Shown in pieces: positions 35,266-45,769 of a stretch of 64,000 nucleotides of DNA. The stretch is from contig NZ_BMWC01000005.1 of the NCBI RefSeq assembly GCF_014651035.1, positions 372,001-436,000 on the forward strand. Reading direction: 5' to 3'. The position numbers and the translations under genes were made by a program. Each line of letters begins with the position of its first letter. Position 1 is the first letter of the stretch. The notes below the pieces were generated by a model. It made no database searches. It saw only the letters and a list, made by a program, of their open reading frames with translations, and was not told where the DNA came from. This stretch comes from Streptomyces lomondensis. GTDB taxonomy: Bacteria > Actinomycetota > Actinomycetes > Streptomycetales > Streptomycetaceae.

Positions 35266-37727
35266 CGGGAGGCGGCGCGGCCGTGGTCGCCGAGGCGTAT
35301 CGGAGCGGTCGGGCCCTGTGGGTCCGGGGTGCCCTGCCCACCGGACCCCTGCCCGCCGGACCTCTGCGCGTCGGCGCCGGGATCACCGGTCGGGACGACG
35401 ACGCGGCCGCCTCCGCGCCGCTCGGGGCGGTGCCGCTGGGGGCGGCGGGGGGCGGGCTGGGGTGTCTCGTCGTGGTGGGCGAGGCCGGGGAGGGGTTCGG
35501 GGGCGAGCAGCGGGAGTTCCTGGAGCGGTATGCCGAGGCGGTCGCCGGGCGGCTCCGGGGCGAGGCCGACCGGTCGGCTCCCCCGCCGCTGCTGGATTCC
35601 GCCCTGCGGGCCATGGGGGTGGGTTCCTTCGCCCTGACGCCGGGCACCGGCCTGGTCGAGACGGACCCGGCCCTGCTCGACCTGGTCGGCATCCGCGAGG
35701 ACGGCTTCGACGGCAAGACCGACACCCTGCTCTCCTACAGCGTCCCGGAGGACGTCCCCGCCCTGCTGTCGGTCATCGAACCGTCCGCGCAGACCCCCGG
35801 CCGCCGGGAGCTGGAGTTCCGGATCCGCCGGCCCACCGGTGAACTGTGCTGGCTGCGCCTGGGCTGCCGGGTGCTGAAGGGGCCCGACGGAACTCCGCAG
35901 CGGGTGCTGGGTGTCGTCACCGCGGCCCCCGTGCTGCGGCGCGGCGCCAGCGACGTGGCCCGGATCCAGTGGCTGACGGCCGCGCTCGACGACGCGACGA
36001 CGGTGCGGGACGTCAGCCGCGTGGTGGTCGCCGCGCTGCGCGAGCCGCTGGGTGCCGACCGGGTCGCGCTCGCCGAGCTGCTGGAGGACCGGCTCGCGGT
36101 GACCGTGCTCGATCCGCCGGGCGCCGGTGCCTGGCCGGAGCTGTGGCGTTCGGAGTGGCGCTCGGAGTGGCCCGACGCGCCGGTCAGCGCCCTGCCCACG
36201 CTTCAGGCGGCGCTGCGGGACGGGCGGATGAGCCTGTGGCCGGCCGGCGCCGTGCTGGAACCAGGGCTGGCGGGGATCGGCCCCGGCGGGCTCGCGGTCC
36301 TGCCGCTGCCCGCGAAGAGCAGGGTGGCCGGGGTGTGCCTGGTCGGCTGGGACGACCCGCACGAGTTCGCCCCGGAGGAGCGGGCCCTGCTGACCGCGAC
36401 CGCCGGACTGGTGGGGCAGGCCCTGAAGCGCGCGCACGCCTACGACGCCGAGCAGGAACTCGCGACGATGCTCCAGCGCAGCCTGCTCCCCCGCCGGCTC
36501 CCCCGGCTGCCCGGCGGCATCGCCGTGGCCCGCTACCTGCCCGCCCGGCGCGGGCTCCAGGTGGGCGGCGACTGGTACGACGTGATCGCCCTGTCGGAGG
36601 GGAAGGTGGCCCTGGTCATCGGAGACGTGCAGGGGCACAGCGCCGGGGCCGCGACGATCATGGGCCAGATGCGGACCGCGGTCCGGGCCTACGCCGTGGA
36701 GGGGCATCCGCCGGACGTGGTCGTCTCGCACGCCAACCGGCTGCTCGTCGGCATGGAGACCGATCTGTTCGCCACCTGCTGCTATGTCGAGCTGGACATG
36801 GAGGAGGGCAACGCGCTGTTCGTGCGGGCCGGGCACCTGTTCCCGCTGGTGCGCCACCCCGACGGCAGCACGGAGGAGATCACGGTCGAGGGCGGCCTCC
36901 CGCTGGGCGTCCTGGCGGACGCGGAGTTCCCGCTGACTGCGCTCGCGCTGGCCCCGGGCTCGGTGCTCGCGCTGGTGACGGACGGCCTGGTCGAGTCGTC
37001 CGACCTCCACCTGGACGAGGGCATGCGGCTCGTGCGCGAGGCGCTGGCCGCCGCCGACCCCGCCGACCCGGGGCGGATGGCGGACGAGCTGCTCGGCGAG
37101 ACCGGCCGCCGGGAGGACGACGTGGCGTTGCTGCTGCTGCGCTACGACGGCATGCGGGTGCGGCCCGTGCGGGCGGGCTGGGTGGTGTGGCGGCTGCCGG
37201 ACGCGGTGATGCACGCCCGCCGGTTCAGCGCGCGCACGCTGCGGTCGTGGGACATCGTGGCCGAGGCCGACACCGTCCTGCTGGTGGTGTCGGAGCTGGT
37301 CACCAACGCGCTGGTGCACACGCAGGGCCCGGTCCGGCTGGATCTGACCCTGGCGGCGGACCGGCTGCGGGTGACCGTGAGCGACTCCTCGCCGCGCTCG
37401 CCCGCCAAGCCGGTGGTCGTGGACTGGGAGTCGACGGGTGGCCGGGGGCTCTTCCTGGTCGAGGCCCTGTCGGCGGCCTGGGGCTCGGTGCCGGTCGGCG
37501 GCGGCAAGCAGGTGTGGAGCGAGATCGTGGTGTCCCGTCCGGAACCGGAGCCGGCACAACCGCCGGAGGCGGAACCGGAACCGGAACGGCGGGTCGAGCC
37601 GGAGAAGGCGCGCCAGTCGGGCTGGAGCCTGGGCCGGGACCGGGGCTGGGGCATCAGCCGGAACCGCGACCGGAACAGAGGCCGGGGCCCGGACCGGGGC
37701 CGGTCCGAGGAGAGGGGGCCGCGATGA
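35061..37727 (+). CDS. SpoIIE-type PP2C phosphatase with GAF, PAS and anti-sigma-like ATPase domains
   Basis: Main surviving frame, 888 residues if read from GTG 35061, which has no ribosome-binding site and is probably not the natural start. Order: Pro-rich repeats (1-60), second half of a GAF domain (about 70-175), PAS (about 185-300), second GAF (about 310-470), SpoIIE PP2C phosphatase (about 480-690; 'GLQVGGDWYDVIALSEGKV', 'IGDVQGHSAGAA', 'LVTDGLVE', 'EDDVALLLL') and a HATPase_c/RsbW-like domain (about 710-820; 'VSELVTNALVHTQGPV', 'STGGRGLFLVEALS'). A basic Arg/Glu/Pro tail ends it. This class controls anti-anti-sigma phosphorylation in Streptomyces. The stop overlaps the next ATG (ATGA), coupling it to a sugar importer. 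Confidence 0.9.
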   Translation: MPAPPEPGAGGPPQPNITPPGPHNGGASPPQPETDSPLQPNNTSPGPHNSDTPSPGTDRPVSAPEAREPGGGAAVVAEAYRSGRALWVRGALPTGPLPAGPLRVGAGITGRDDDAAASAPLGAVPLGAAGGGLGCLVVVGEAGEGFGGEQREFLERYAEAVAGRLRGEADRSAPPPLLDSALRAMGVGSFALTPGTGLVETDPALLDLVGIREDGFDGKTDTLLSYSVPEDVPALLSVIEPSAQTPGRRELEFRIRRPTGELCWLRLGCRVLKGPDGTPQRVLGVVTAAPVLRRGASDVARIQWLTAALDDATTVRDVSRVVVAALREPLGADRVALAELLEDRLAVTVLDPPGAGAWPELWRSEWRSEWPDAPVSALPTLQAALRDGRMSLWPAGAVLEPGLAGIGPGGLAVLPLPAKSRVAGVCLVGWDDPHEFAPEERALLTATAGLVGQALKRAHAYDAEQELATMLQRSLLPRRLPRLPGGIAVARYLPARRGLQVGGDWYDVIALSEGKVALVIGDVQGHSAGAATIMGQMRTAVRAYAVEGHPPDVVVSHANRLLVGMETDLFATCCYVELDMEEGNALFVRAGHLFPLVRHPDGSTEEITVEGGLPLGVLADAEFPLTALALAPGSVLALVTDGLVESSDLHLDEGMRLVREALAAADPADPGRMADELLGETGRREDDVALLLLRYDGMRVRPVRAGWVVWRLPDAVMHARRFSARTLRSWDIVAEADTVLLVVSELVTNALVHTQGPVRLDLTLAADRLRVTVSDSSPRSPAKPVVVDWESTGGRGLFLVEALSAAWGSVPVGGGKQVWSEIVVSRPEPEPAQPPEAEPEPERRVEPEKARQSGWSLGRDRGWGISRNRDRNRGRGPDRGRSEERGPR

Positions 37728-38806
37728 GAGGCCCGAAGTGGCGGCTGTCCGCCGGCCTGCTGGCGGTCGTGATGGCGCTGTCCCTGGCCGGGTGCGCCGG
37801 GAACGGCGCGGACGGCGAGGACGGGCTGACCATCGGGCTGCTCCTGCCCAGCCGCGCGGTGCCGCGCTGGGAGCAGTCCGACAAGCCCATGATCGAGAAG
37901 CGGGTGAAGGAGCTGTGCTCCGAGTGCAGGGTGGTGTACGCCAACGCCGAGAACGACGCGGCGAGCCAGCGGCAGCAGATGAACTCCATGATCACCAGAG
38001 GTGTCTCGGCGCTCATCCTGGACGTCGTCGACCCCAGGGCCCTGCGCTCCTCGGTCCGGGCGGCCGAGCGGGCGGACATCCCGGTCGTCGCCTACGACCG
38101 GCTCGCCGAGGGCCCCATCTCGGGGTTCGTCAGTTTCGACGGCGGCGAGGTCGGCAGACTCCAGGGCGAGGCCCTGCTGCGGGGCATGGGCCCCAGGGCC
38201 GACGGCGGCACCGTGGTCATGGTGAACGGCGACCCGGCCAGCCCCAACGCCGCCTGGTACGAGGGCGGGGCCCGTGCCGTCCTCCAGGACCGGGTGCGGA
38301 TCGCCAGGTCGTACGACACCCTCGGGTGGCGTACGGAGAACGCGCACGACCACATGTCCGCCGCGATCAGCGCCCTCGGCCCGGACCGGATCGACGGGGT
38401 GCTGGCGGCCAACGACTCGATCGCCGCCGGTGTCGTCGCGGCGCTCAAGAGCGCCCGGGTCTCACCGCTGCCCGCGGTCACCGGCCAGGACGCCGACCTG
38501 GACGCCGTGCGGCGCATCGTGGAGGGCGAGCAGTACATGACCGTCTACAAGCCCTTCCGGCTGGAGACCGACGCGGCCTCCGCGATGGCCGTCGCCCTGG
38601 CGCGCGGCAACGACATCGACAACCTCGTCACGACGAGCGTGGACAGCCCCACCACCGAGAACGTCCCGTCGATCCTGCTCACCCCGACCGCGGTGACGCG
38701 GGAGAACATCGGCCGGACGCTCGTCGAGGACGGCGTCTACACGATCGACCAGATCTGTCCCCCGAAGCTCCGGCCGGACTGCGACCGGGCCGGACTCACC
38801 CGATGA
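37724..38806 (+). CDS. Second XylF-like sugar-binding lipoprotein
   Basis: Paralogue of the xylF product at 5731-6843, 360 residues: signal peptide 'GLLAVVMALSLAGC' with lipobox LAGC, then 'LTIGLLLPSRAVPRWEQSDK', 'CRVVYANAENDAASQRQQMN', 'IPVVAYDRLAEGP', 'EGEQYMTVYKPFRLETDAA' (compare 'TGEQYMSVYKPYPQEADVA' in XylF). An added 'CSEC' pair replaces 'TNGK'. ATG overlaps the phosphatase stop, so the receptor and phosphatase are coupled. ATPase and permease genes follow directly. The sugar is likely a pentose or similar but not proven. Confidence 0.93.
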   Translation: MRGPKWRLSAGLLAVVMALSLAGCAGNGADGEDGLTIGLLLPSRAVPRWEQSDKPMIEKRVKELCSECRVVYANAENDAASQRQQMNSMITRGVSALILDVVDPRALRSSVRAAERADIPVVAYDRLAEGPISGFVSFDGGEVGRLQGEALLRGMGPRADGGTVVMVNGDPASPNAAWYEGGARAVLQDRVRIARSYDTLGWRTENAHDHMSAAISALGPDRIDGVLAANDSIAAGVVAALKSARVSPLPAVTGQDADLDAVRRIVEGEQYMTVYKPFRLETDAASAMAVALARGNDIDNLVTTSVDSPTTENVPSILLTPTAVTRENIGRTLVEDGVYTIDQICPPKLRPDCDRAGLTR

Positions 38807-38810
38807 GGAG

Positions 38811-39599
38811 GTGGTTCCCGTGGCCCATCCGCCCGTGCTGGCGTTGCGCGGCATCTCCAAGCGGTTCGGCGGCGTCCAGGCGCTCGTCGACGTGGACCTT
38901 CAGGTCCGGGCCGGTGAGGTCGTGGCCCTGGCGGGCGACAACGGCGCCGGCAAGTCCACGCTCATCAAGGTGATCTCCGGTGTCAGCCCCGCCGACCGGG
39001 GCGTCATCGAGTGGGAGGGGCGGCTCGTGCAGATCAAACGCCCGCACGACGCCCACGCCCTGGGCATCGCGACCGTGTACCAGGACCTCGCCATGTGCGA
39101 CAACCTGGACGTCGTCGGCAATCTCTTCCTCGGCCGGGAGATCGACCGGGTGGGCATCCTCGACGAGGTGGAGATGGAGCGCCGCGCCCGCGACCTGATG
39201 CGCACCCTGTCGATCCGCATCCCCGACGTGCGCATGCCGGTCGCGGCGCTCTCCGCCGGTCAGCGGCAGGCCGTCGCGATCTCCCGCTCGCTCATGGGCG
39301 CGCCCAAGGTGCTGCTGCTCGACGAGCCCACCGCCGCCCTGGGCGTCGAGCAGACCAGCCATCTGCTCGACCTCATCGAGGAGGTCCGCGACCGCGGGAT
39401 GGCGATCATCCTGATCAGTCACAACATGGGCGACATCAAGGCCGTGGCGGACCGGGTCGCGGTGCTGCGGCTGGGCCGCAACAACGGCCTGTTCGACGTG
39501 AGCACGGTGACGCAGGAGCAGATCATCTCCTCCGTCACGGGGGCGGCGGACAACGCCGTGGCCCATCGGTCGAGGGGCGACGAGGAGGCGTGGCCGTGA
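38811..39599 (+). CDS. Second XylG-like ABC transporter ATPase
   Basis: Single-NBD CUT2 ATPase, 262 residues, close paralogue of the xylG product. Walker A 'GDNGAGKSTLIK', signature 'LSAGQRQAVAISRS' (Ala replacing Gly in LSGGQ), Walker B 'VLLLDEPTAALG', switch His 'ILISHNMGDI'. GTG 38811 follows GAGGAG with almost no spacing; GTG 38820 is 8 nt from GAGGAGG and is the better start, the same ambiguity as in xylG. Overlaps the permease start (GTGA). Confidence 0.93.
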   Translation: MVPVAHPPVLALRGISKRFGGVQALVDVDLQVRAGEVVALAGDNGAGKSTLIKVISGVSPADRGVIEWEGRLVQIKRPHDAHALGIATVYQDLAMCDNLDVVGNLFLGREIDRVGILDEVEMERRARDLMRTLSIRIPDVRMPVAALSAGQRQAVAISRSLMGAPKVLLLDEPTAALGVEQTSHLLDLIEEVRDRGMAIILISHNMGDIKAVADRVAVLRLGRNNGLFDVSTVTQEQIISSVTGAADNAVAHRSRGDEEAWP

Positions 39600-40876
39600 G
39601 CCGCGGCGGACCGCACCGGGACGGCGGGCCGGCCGGGCCGGTCACCACCGGCCGGCGGCCGCGCGCCCGCGGCTGGCAGGACAACCTGCGGGAGTACGCC
39701 TCGGACGTCCGCGGCAGTGTGCGGGACGGCGAGCGCGGGCCGCTCCTGGTCGTCGCGGGGCTGATCGTGATCTGCGTCGTCTTCCAGATCCTGGACGACA
39801 AGTTCCTCTCGCCGCGCAACCTGTCCAACCTCAGCGTGGACATCGTCGGGACCGGCCTGGTCGCCGTCGGCATCGTGTTCGTGCTGCTGATCCGGGAGAT
39901 CGATCTGTCGGTCGGTTCCGTCAGCGGCCTGGCGGGGGCGGCGTTCGCCGTGCTGAACGTGAACCACGGGGTGCCGGAGTGGCTCGCGGTGATCGTGGCG
40001 GTGGTCGCGGGGACGGCCGTGGGCGCCTTCCACGGGTTCTTCTTCGCCTGGCTCGGCGTGCCCGCGTTCGTGGTGACGCTCGCGGGGCTGCTGGTGTGGA
40101 ACGGCCTGACGCTCTACCTGCTGGGCGCGAGCGGCACGATCAACATCGACGAGGAGGGTTTGGTCGCGTCCCTGACCAGCCGGCACTTCGGTGCCGACGC
40201 GGCGGCGTACGCGGTCGCGGCGCTGGGCACGGCCGGGTATCTCCTGACCGCCCGCCGCAGGCGCAGCCGCCACCGGGCCGCCGGGATGCCGTACCGGCCG
40301 ATGAGCGAGACCTGGCTGCGCACCGCTCTGCTCGCGGTGGTCGCCTTCGCCGCGGCCCACACCCTGAACCGGTTCCAGGGGCTTCCCCTCGCGCTGCTGA
40401 TCTTCCTGGTGGTCCTGGTGGTCTCGGACTACGTGCTGCGCCGCACCCGCTACGGGCGTCGGGTGTACGCGCTCGGCGGTGGGGTCGAGGCGGCGCGGCG
40501 GGCGGGCATCGCGGTGGAGCGGGTGCGGGTGGCGATGTTCATGGTGTCGGGGACGCTGGCCGCGGTCGGCGGGCTGTTCGTGGCCTCGGGCCTCACCTCG
40601 GCGAGCCCGACGACCGCCCGTGCCGCCGGTTCCGGGATGCTGCTGATCAACGCCATCGCCGCGGCCGTCATCGGGGGCACGAGTCTGTTCGGCGGGCGGG
40701 GCTCGCCCTGGTCGGTGCTGCTCGGGGTGCTGGTCATCCACTCGATCGCCTCGGGCATGGGGCTGCTGGGCGTCCAGGACGCCTTGCAGTTCATGATCAC
40801 GGGTGGGGTGCTGCTGGCCGCCGTCGCGGCCGACGCGCTGTCCAGACGGGCCCAGGCCCGGCGGGGGCGCCCCTGA
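39596..40876 (+). CDS. Second XylH-like ABC transporter permease
   Basis: CUT2 permease of 426 residues, paralogue of xylH: 'REIDLSVGSVSGLAGAAFAV', 'FHGFFFAWLGVPAFVVTLAG', 'AAVIGGTSLFGGRG' and the same long hydrophilic-hydrophobic insert near residues 190-260. A Pro/Gly/Arg-rich cytoplasmic arm of about 45 residues leads. GTG 39596 has GAGGAGG upstream and overlaps the ATPase stop. Last of a four-gene operon. Confidence 0.93.
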   Translation: MSRGGPHRDGGPAGPVTTGRRPRARGWQDNLREYASDVRGSVRDGERGPLLVVAGLIVICVVFQILDDKFLSPRNLSNLSVDIVGTGLVAVGIVFVLLIREIDLSVGSVSGLAGAAFAVLNVNHGVPEWLAVIVAVVAGTAVGAFHGFFFAWLGVPAFVVTLAGLLVWNGLTLYLLGASGTINIDEEGLVASLTSRHFGADAAAYAVAALGTAGYLLTARRRRSRHRAAGMPYRPMSETWLRTALLAVVAFAAAHTLNRFQGLPLALLIFLVVLVVSDYVLRRTRYGRRVYALGGGVEAARRAGIAVERVRVAMFMVSGTLAAVGGLFVASGLTSASPTTARAAGSGMLLINAIAAAVIGGTSLFGGRGSPWSVLLGVLVIHSIASGMGLLGVQDALQFMITGGVLLAAVAADALSRRAQARRGRP

Positions 40877-40886
40877 GCTGCGCCCA

Positions 40887-40920
40887 CTTGTCCCGGTTTG
40901 CCTCTTGTCCCGGTATGCCT
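40887..40920 (+). promoter_or_regulatory. Two 17-bp direct repeats in the promoter region of the orphan binding protein
   Basis: CTTGTCCCGGTTTGCCT (40887-40903) is followed directly by CTTGTCCCGGTATGCCT (40904-40920), one mismatch, 35 nt upstream of the next start. An A-rich stretch (AGAAAAAGGCAAAAA) follows. TATGCC may act as -10. Spacing of 17 bp suggests a tandemly bound regulator. Confidence 0.5.
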
Positions 40921-40955
40921 AGAAAAAGGCAAAAACGGGTAAGGGCCGGGATGCC

Positions 40956-42311
40956 ATGACACGGAGCCGCCTCGTCAGGGGGGCCGTGGCCGCCACGGTC
41001 GCCGCGGGCCTGGCCCTCGCCGGGTGCGCCGACACCGATCCGCCCGGCGCCGGGGAACAGGCCGACCTCAGCGTGCTCGCGGTGGACGCGCCCCAGATGC
41101 AGACCCTCGAACGGCTCACCAAGGAGCACTTCACGGCGGAGACCGGCATCACGGTCGACTACACCCTGCTCCCGGAGAACGAGGCGCGGGAGCGGATGAA
41201 CCGCGAGTTCGCCACCCAGGCGGGGAACCACGACGTGGCCAGCGTCAGCGCGTACGAGGTGCCGATCTACTCGGACCACGGCTGGCTCGCCCCGCTGGAC
41301 TCCTACGTGAAGGCGGACGAGGACTTCGACCAGGAGGACGTCTTCCCCAACCTGGTCGCGTCGCTGACCGGGGAGGACGGCAGGCTCTACGCCGAGCCCT
41401 TCTACGGCGAGGGCTCCTTCCTGATGTACCGCAAGGACCTCTTCCGCAAGGACGGGCTGACCATGCCGCCCGACCCGACCTGGGAGCAGGTCGCCGACCT
41501 CGCCGCCCGGGTCGACGGCACCGACGGCGCGAGCGGCATCTGCCTGCGCGGCCTGCCCGGCTGGGGGCAGAACCTCGCCCCGATCAACACGGTCGTCAAC
41601 ACCTTCGGCGGCGCCTGGTACGACATGGACTGGAACGCCCGCCTGACCTCACCGGAGTTCAAGGAGGCCGTGCGGTTCTACGTCGACCTGGTCCGCTCGC
41701 ACGGCCAGCCCGGCGCCGAGCGGATGGGCGTGCTGGAGATCCTCGACCGCTTCGTCGCGGGCGAGTGCGCCATGATGTACGACGCCACGTCCCTGGCCTC
41801 GTCGATCGAGGCCGACGGCTCCTCGGTCAAGGGCAAGGTGGGCTACGTCCCGGCCCCGCACCACCGGACCGAGAAGGCCGGCTGGCTGTGGACCTGGGCG
41901 TGGGGCATCCAGCAGGCCTCCGACCGGAAGGACGCCGCCTGGGAGTTCATCTCCTGGGCCTCCTCCAAGGAGTACCAGGCGCAGGTCGGCCGGGATCTGG
42001 GCTGGACCGCGGCGCCCGCCGGGAACCGCAGGTCGCTGTACGCCAACCCCGAGTACCAGCAGGCCGCGGCGGCCTGGTACCGGCAGGAGTACAGGGCGGC
42101 GACGGACTCCGCCGACCCGAGGAACCCCGGCGTCGCCCCCCGCCCGTACACCGGCATCGGCTTCGTGGGCATTCCCGAGTTCGCCGTGCTGGGTACGGCG
42201 GTCTCCCAGCAGATCGCCGCGGCCATCGCCGGGCAGCAGTCGGTGGACGCGGCCCTGGACAAGTCGCAGGACCTGGCGCAGGCCGCGGCGGCGAAGTACC
42301 GCGGGGAGTGA
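40956..42311 (+). CDS. Orphan CUT1-type sugar-binding lipoprotein
   Basis: Solute-binding protein of 451 residues resembling polyol/sorbitol-mannitol receptors (SmoE type). Signal peptide 'GAVAATVAAGLALAGC' with lipobox LAGC; 'HFTAETGITVDYTLLPENEA', 'PFYGEGSFLMYRKDLFRKDG', 'AWGIQQASDRKDAAWEFISW' and 'FVGIPEFAVLGTAVSQQIAA' are typical. No permease or ATPase gene is next to it, so it may feed another importer or act as a sensor together with the upstream phosphatase/importer operon. ATG 40956 has a weak GGG-rich site. Confidence 0.9.
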   Translation: MTRSRLVRGAVAATVAAGLALAGCADTDPPGAGEQADLSVLAVDAPQMQTLERLTKEHFTAETGITVDYTLLPENEARERMNREFATQAGNHDVASVSAYEVPIYSDHGWLAPLDSYVKADEDFDQEDVFPNLVASLTGEDGRLYAEPFYGEGSFLMYRKDLFRKDGLTMPPDPTWEQVADLAARVDGTDGASGICLRGLPGWGQNLAPINTVVNTFGGAWYDMDWNARLTSPEFKEAVRFYVDLVRSHGQPGAERMGVLEILDRFVAGECAMMYDATSLASSIEADGSSVKGKVGYVPAPHHRTEKAGWLWTWAWGIQQASDRKDAAWEFISWASSKEYQAQVGRDLGWTAAPAGNRRSLYANPEYQQAAAAWYRQEYRAATDSADPRNPGVAPRPYTGIGFVGIPEFAVLGTAVSQQIAAAIAGQQSVDAALDKSQDLAQAAAAKYRGE

Positions 42312-42441
42312 GGGCGCGGCCGGCCCGCTGGCAGCGCCCGGCCCGCCGCGACCTGCCAGACATGTACCGATCCTGTCCCGGTCCGCTGGGGGAACCCTGT
42401 GTTCTGTCTGAGCCCCGGCGATGTCCTGCCCGCAACGGCGC

Positions 42442-42475
42442 GGGCCGCGCCCCCGGTCACCCGGGAACGCGGCCC
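42442..42475. terminator. Bidirectional terminator between binding protein and aconitase
   Basis: 8-bp outer stem GGGCCGCG / CGCGGCCC (42442-42449, 42468-42475) with an inner CCCGG/CCGGG stem, in the 196-nt convergent gap. Confidence 0.6.
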
Positions 42476-42507
42476 TCGAACTGCCCTGAACTGCCGTACC
42501 GGTCCGC

Positions 42508-45225
<2,718 letters not shown>

Positions 45226-45293
45226 GACAGTCTCCTTCATTGATGTGCGCGTACCACCACGATCCTGCCGCCACGGCATCTCGACCGATCCGC

Positions 45294-45324
45294 TAAGGTA
45301 AGGCTAAGTTAGGTATGCCTTACC
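45294..45324 (-). promoter_or_regulatory. DtxR/DmdR-type iron-box-like region
   Basis: TAAGGTAAGGCTAAGTTAG (45294-45312) agrees with 14 of 19 positions of the iron box TTAGGTTAGGCTAACCTAA, and GTAAGGC/GCCTTAC form inverted arms spanning 45297-45322. It lies 69 nt upstream of the aconitase start. Iron-dependent control of an iron-sulphur enzyme is plausible but inferred. Confidence 0.55.
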
Positions 45325-45353
45325 GAGTGGCGGCTGCGGTGCTCCTCGGCAGA

Positions 45354-45371
45354 TATCTCGATGTCGAGATA
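45354..45371. promoter_or_regulatory. ATCTC-N6-GAGATAA palindrome, copy 1
   Basis: TATCTCGATGTCGAGATA has 8-bp arms around TG. It lies in the aconitase/DUF4236 divergent region and shares ATCTC-N6-GAGATAA exactly with the element at 45742-45759, so one regulator probably binds both; the XRE-MurA protein is the closest candidate. Confidence 0.6.
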
Positions 45372-45450
45372 ACTCTAGTACACCCGGGGCGGTTGGTCAT
45401 GCCCCGGTGTCCGCCGTGCGGCCATGCGCGCCCTTTTCCCGGGTATCCGA

Positions 45451-45484
45451 ACCAGGTATCCACGCACGACCAGGTATCCACGCA
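45451..45484. repeat. Two 16-bp direct repeats upstream of the DUF4236 gene
   Basis: ACCAGGTATCCACGCA at 45451-45466 and 45469-45484, with a third partial GGTATCC at 45442-45448. They end 19 nt before the start codon, spanning the expected leader; purpose unknown. Confidence 0.75.
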
Positions 45485-45503
45485 AGACGGAGAGGAGACA
45501 GGC

Positions 45504-45704
45504 ATGCCGCTCACGTTCCGCAAGAGTTTCCGGATCCTTCCGGGGGTGCGGCTCAACATCAACAAGCGCTCCTGGTCCATCACCACCGGCGGCGGAAAGA
45601 ACGGCCCGCGGCACACCCGCAGCAGCACGGGACGTCGTACGACATCCATGGACCTGCCCGGACCCTTCGGGTGGCGGCGCACCCGTACCACCAGGCGGCA
45701 TTGA
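45504..45704 (+). CDS. DUF4236 small protein
   Basis: 66-residue basic protein matching the DUF4236 pattern: 'MPLTFRKSFRILPGVRLNIN' followed by 'KRSWSITTGGGKNGPRHTRS' and the closing 'TGRRTTSMDLPGPFGW'. Usually this domain sits at the N-terminus of larger bacterial proteins; here it stands alone. ATG 45504 with GAGAGGAG 5-8 nt upstream. No function is known for the family. Downstream by 65 nt is the MurA-like gene on the same strand. Confidence 0.78.
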   Translation: MPLTFRKSFRILPGVRLNINKRSWSITTGGGKNGPRHTRSSTGRRTTSMDLPGPFGWRRTRTTRRH

Positions 45705-45741
45705 CGCCCCGTCACCCGAATGGACCCCCCGTCGACGCCCC

Positions 45742-45759
45742 ATCTCATATCTGAGATAA
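45742..45759 (+). promoter_or_regulatory. ATCTC-N6-GAGATAA palindrome, copy 2, overlapping a probable leaderless promoter
   Basis: ATCTCATATCTGAGATAA overlaps GATAAC (45755-45760), which ends 9 nt before the ATG at 45770. No Shine-Dalgarno exists in between, so transcription probably starts at the ATG and the palindrome would cover the -10. Confidence 0.6.
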
Positions 45760-45769
45760 CCTCAACCTC

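Noticed and set aside
33068..35725. Minus-strand frame with GGPPVPRSGGAGAG-like repeats opposite the phosphatase gene
   Set aside because: The repeats are the complement of the coding minisatellite; plus-strand frames encode GAF/PAS/PP2C domains.
37124..38360. Antisense frame across the phosphatase and binding-protein genes (minus strand)
   Set aside because: Low-complexity composition and overlap with two coupled plus-strand genes.
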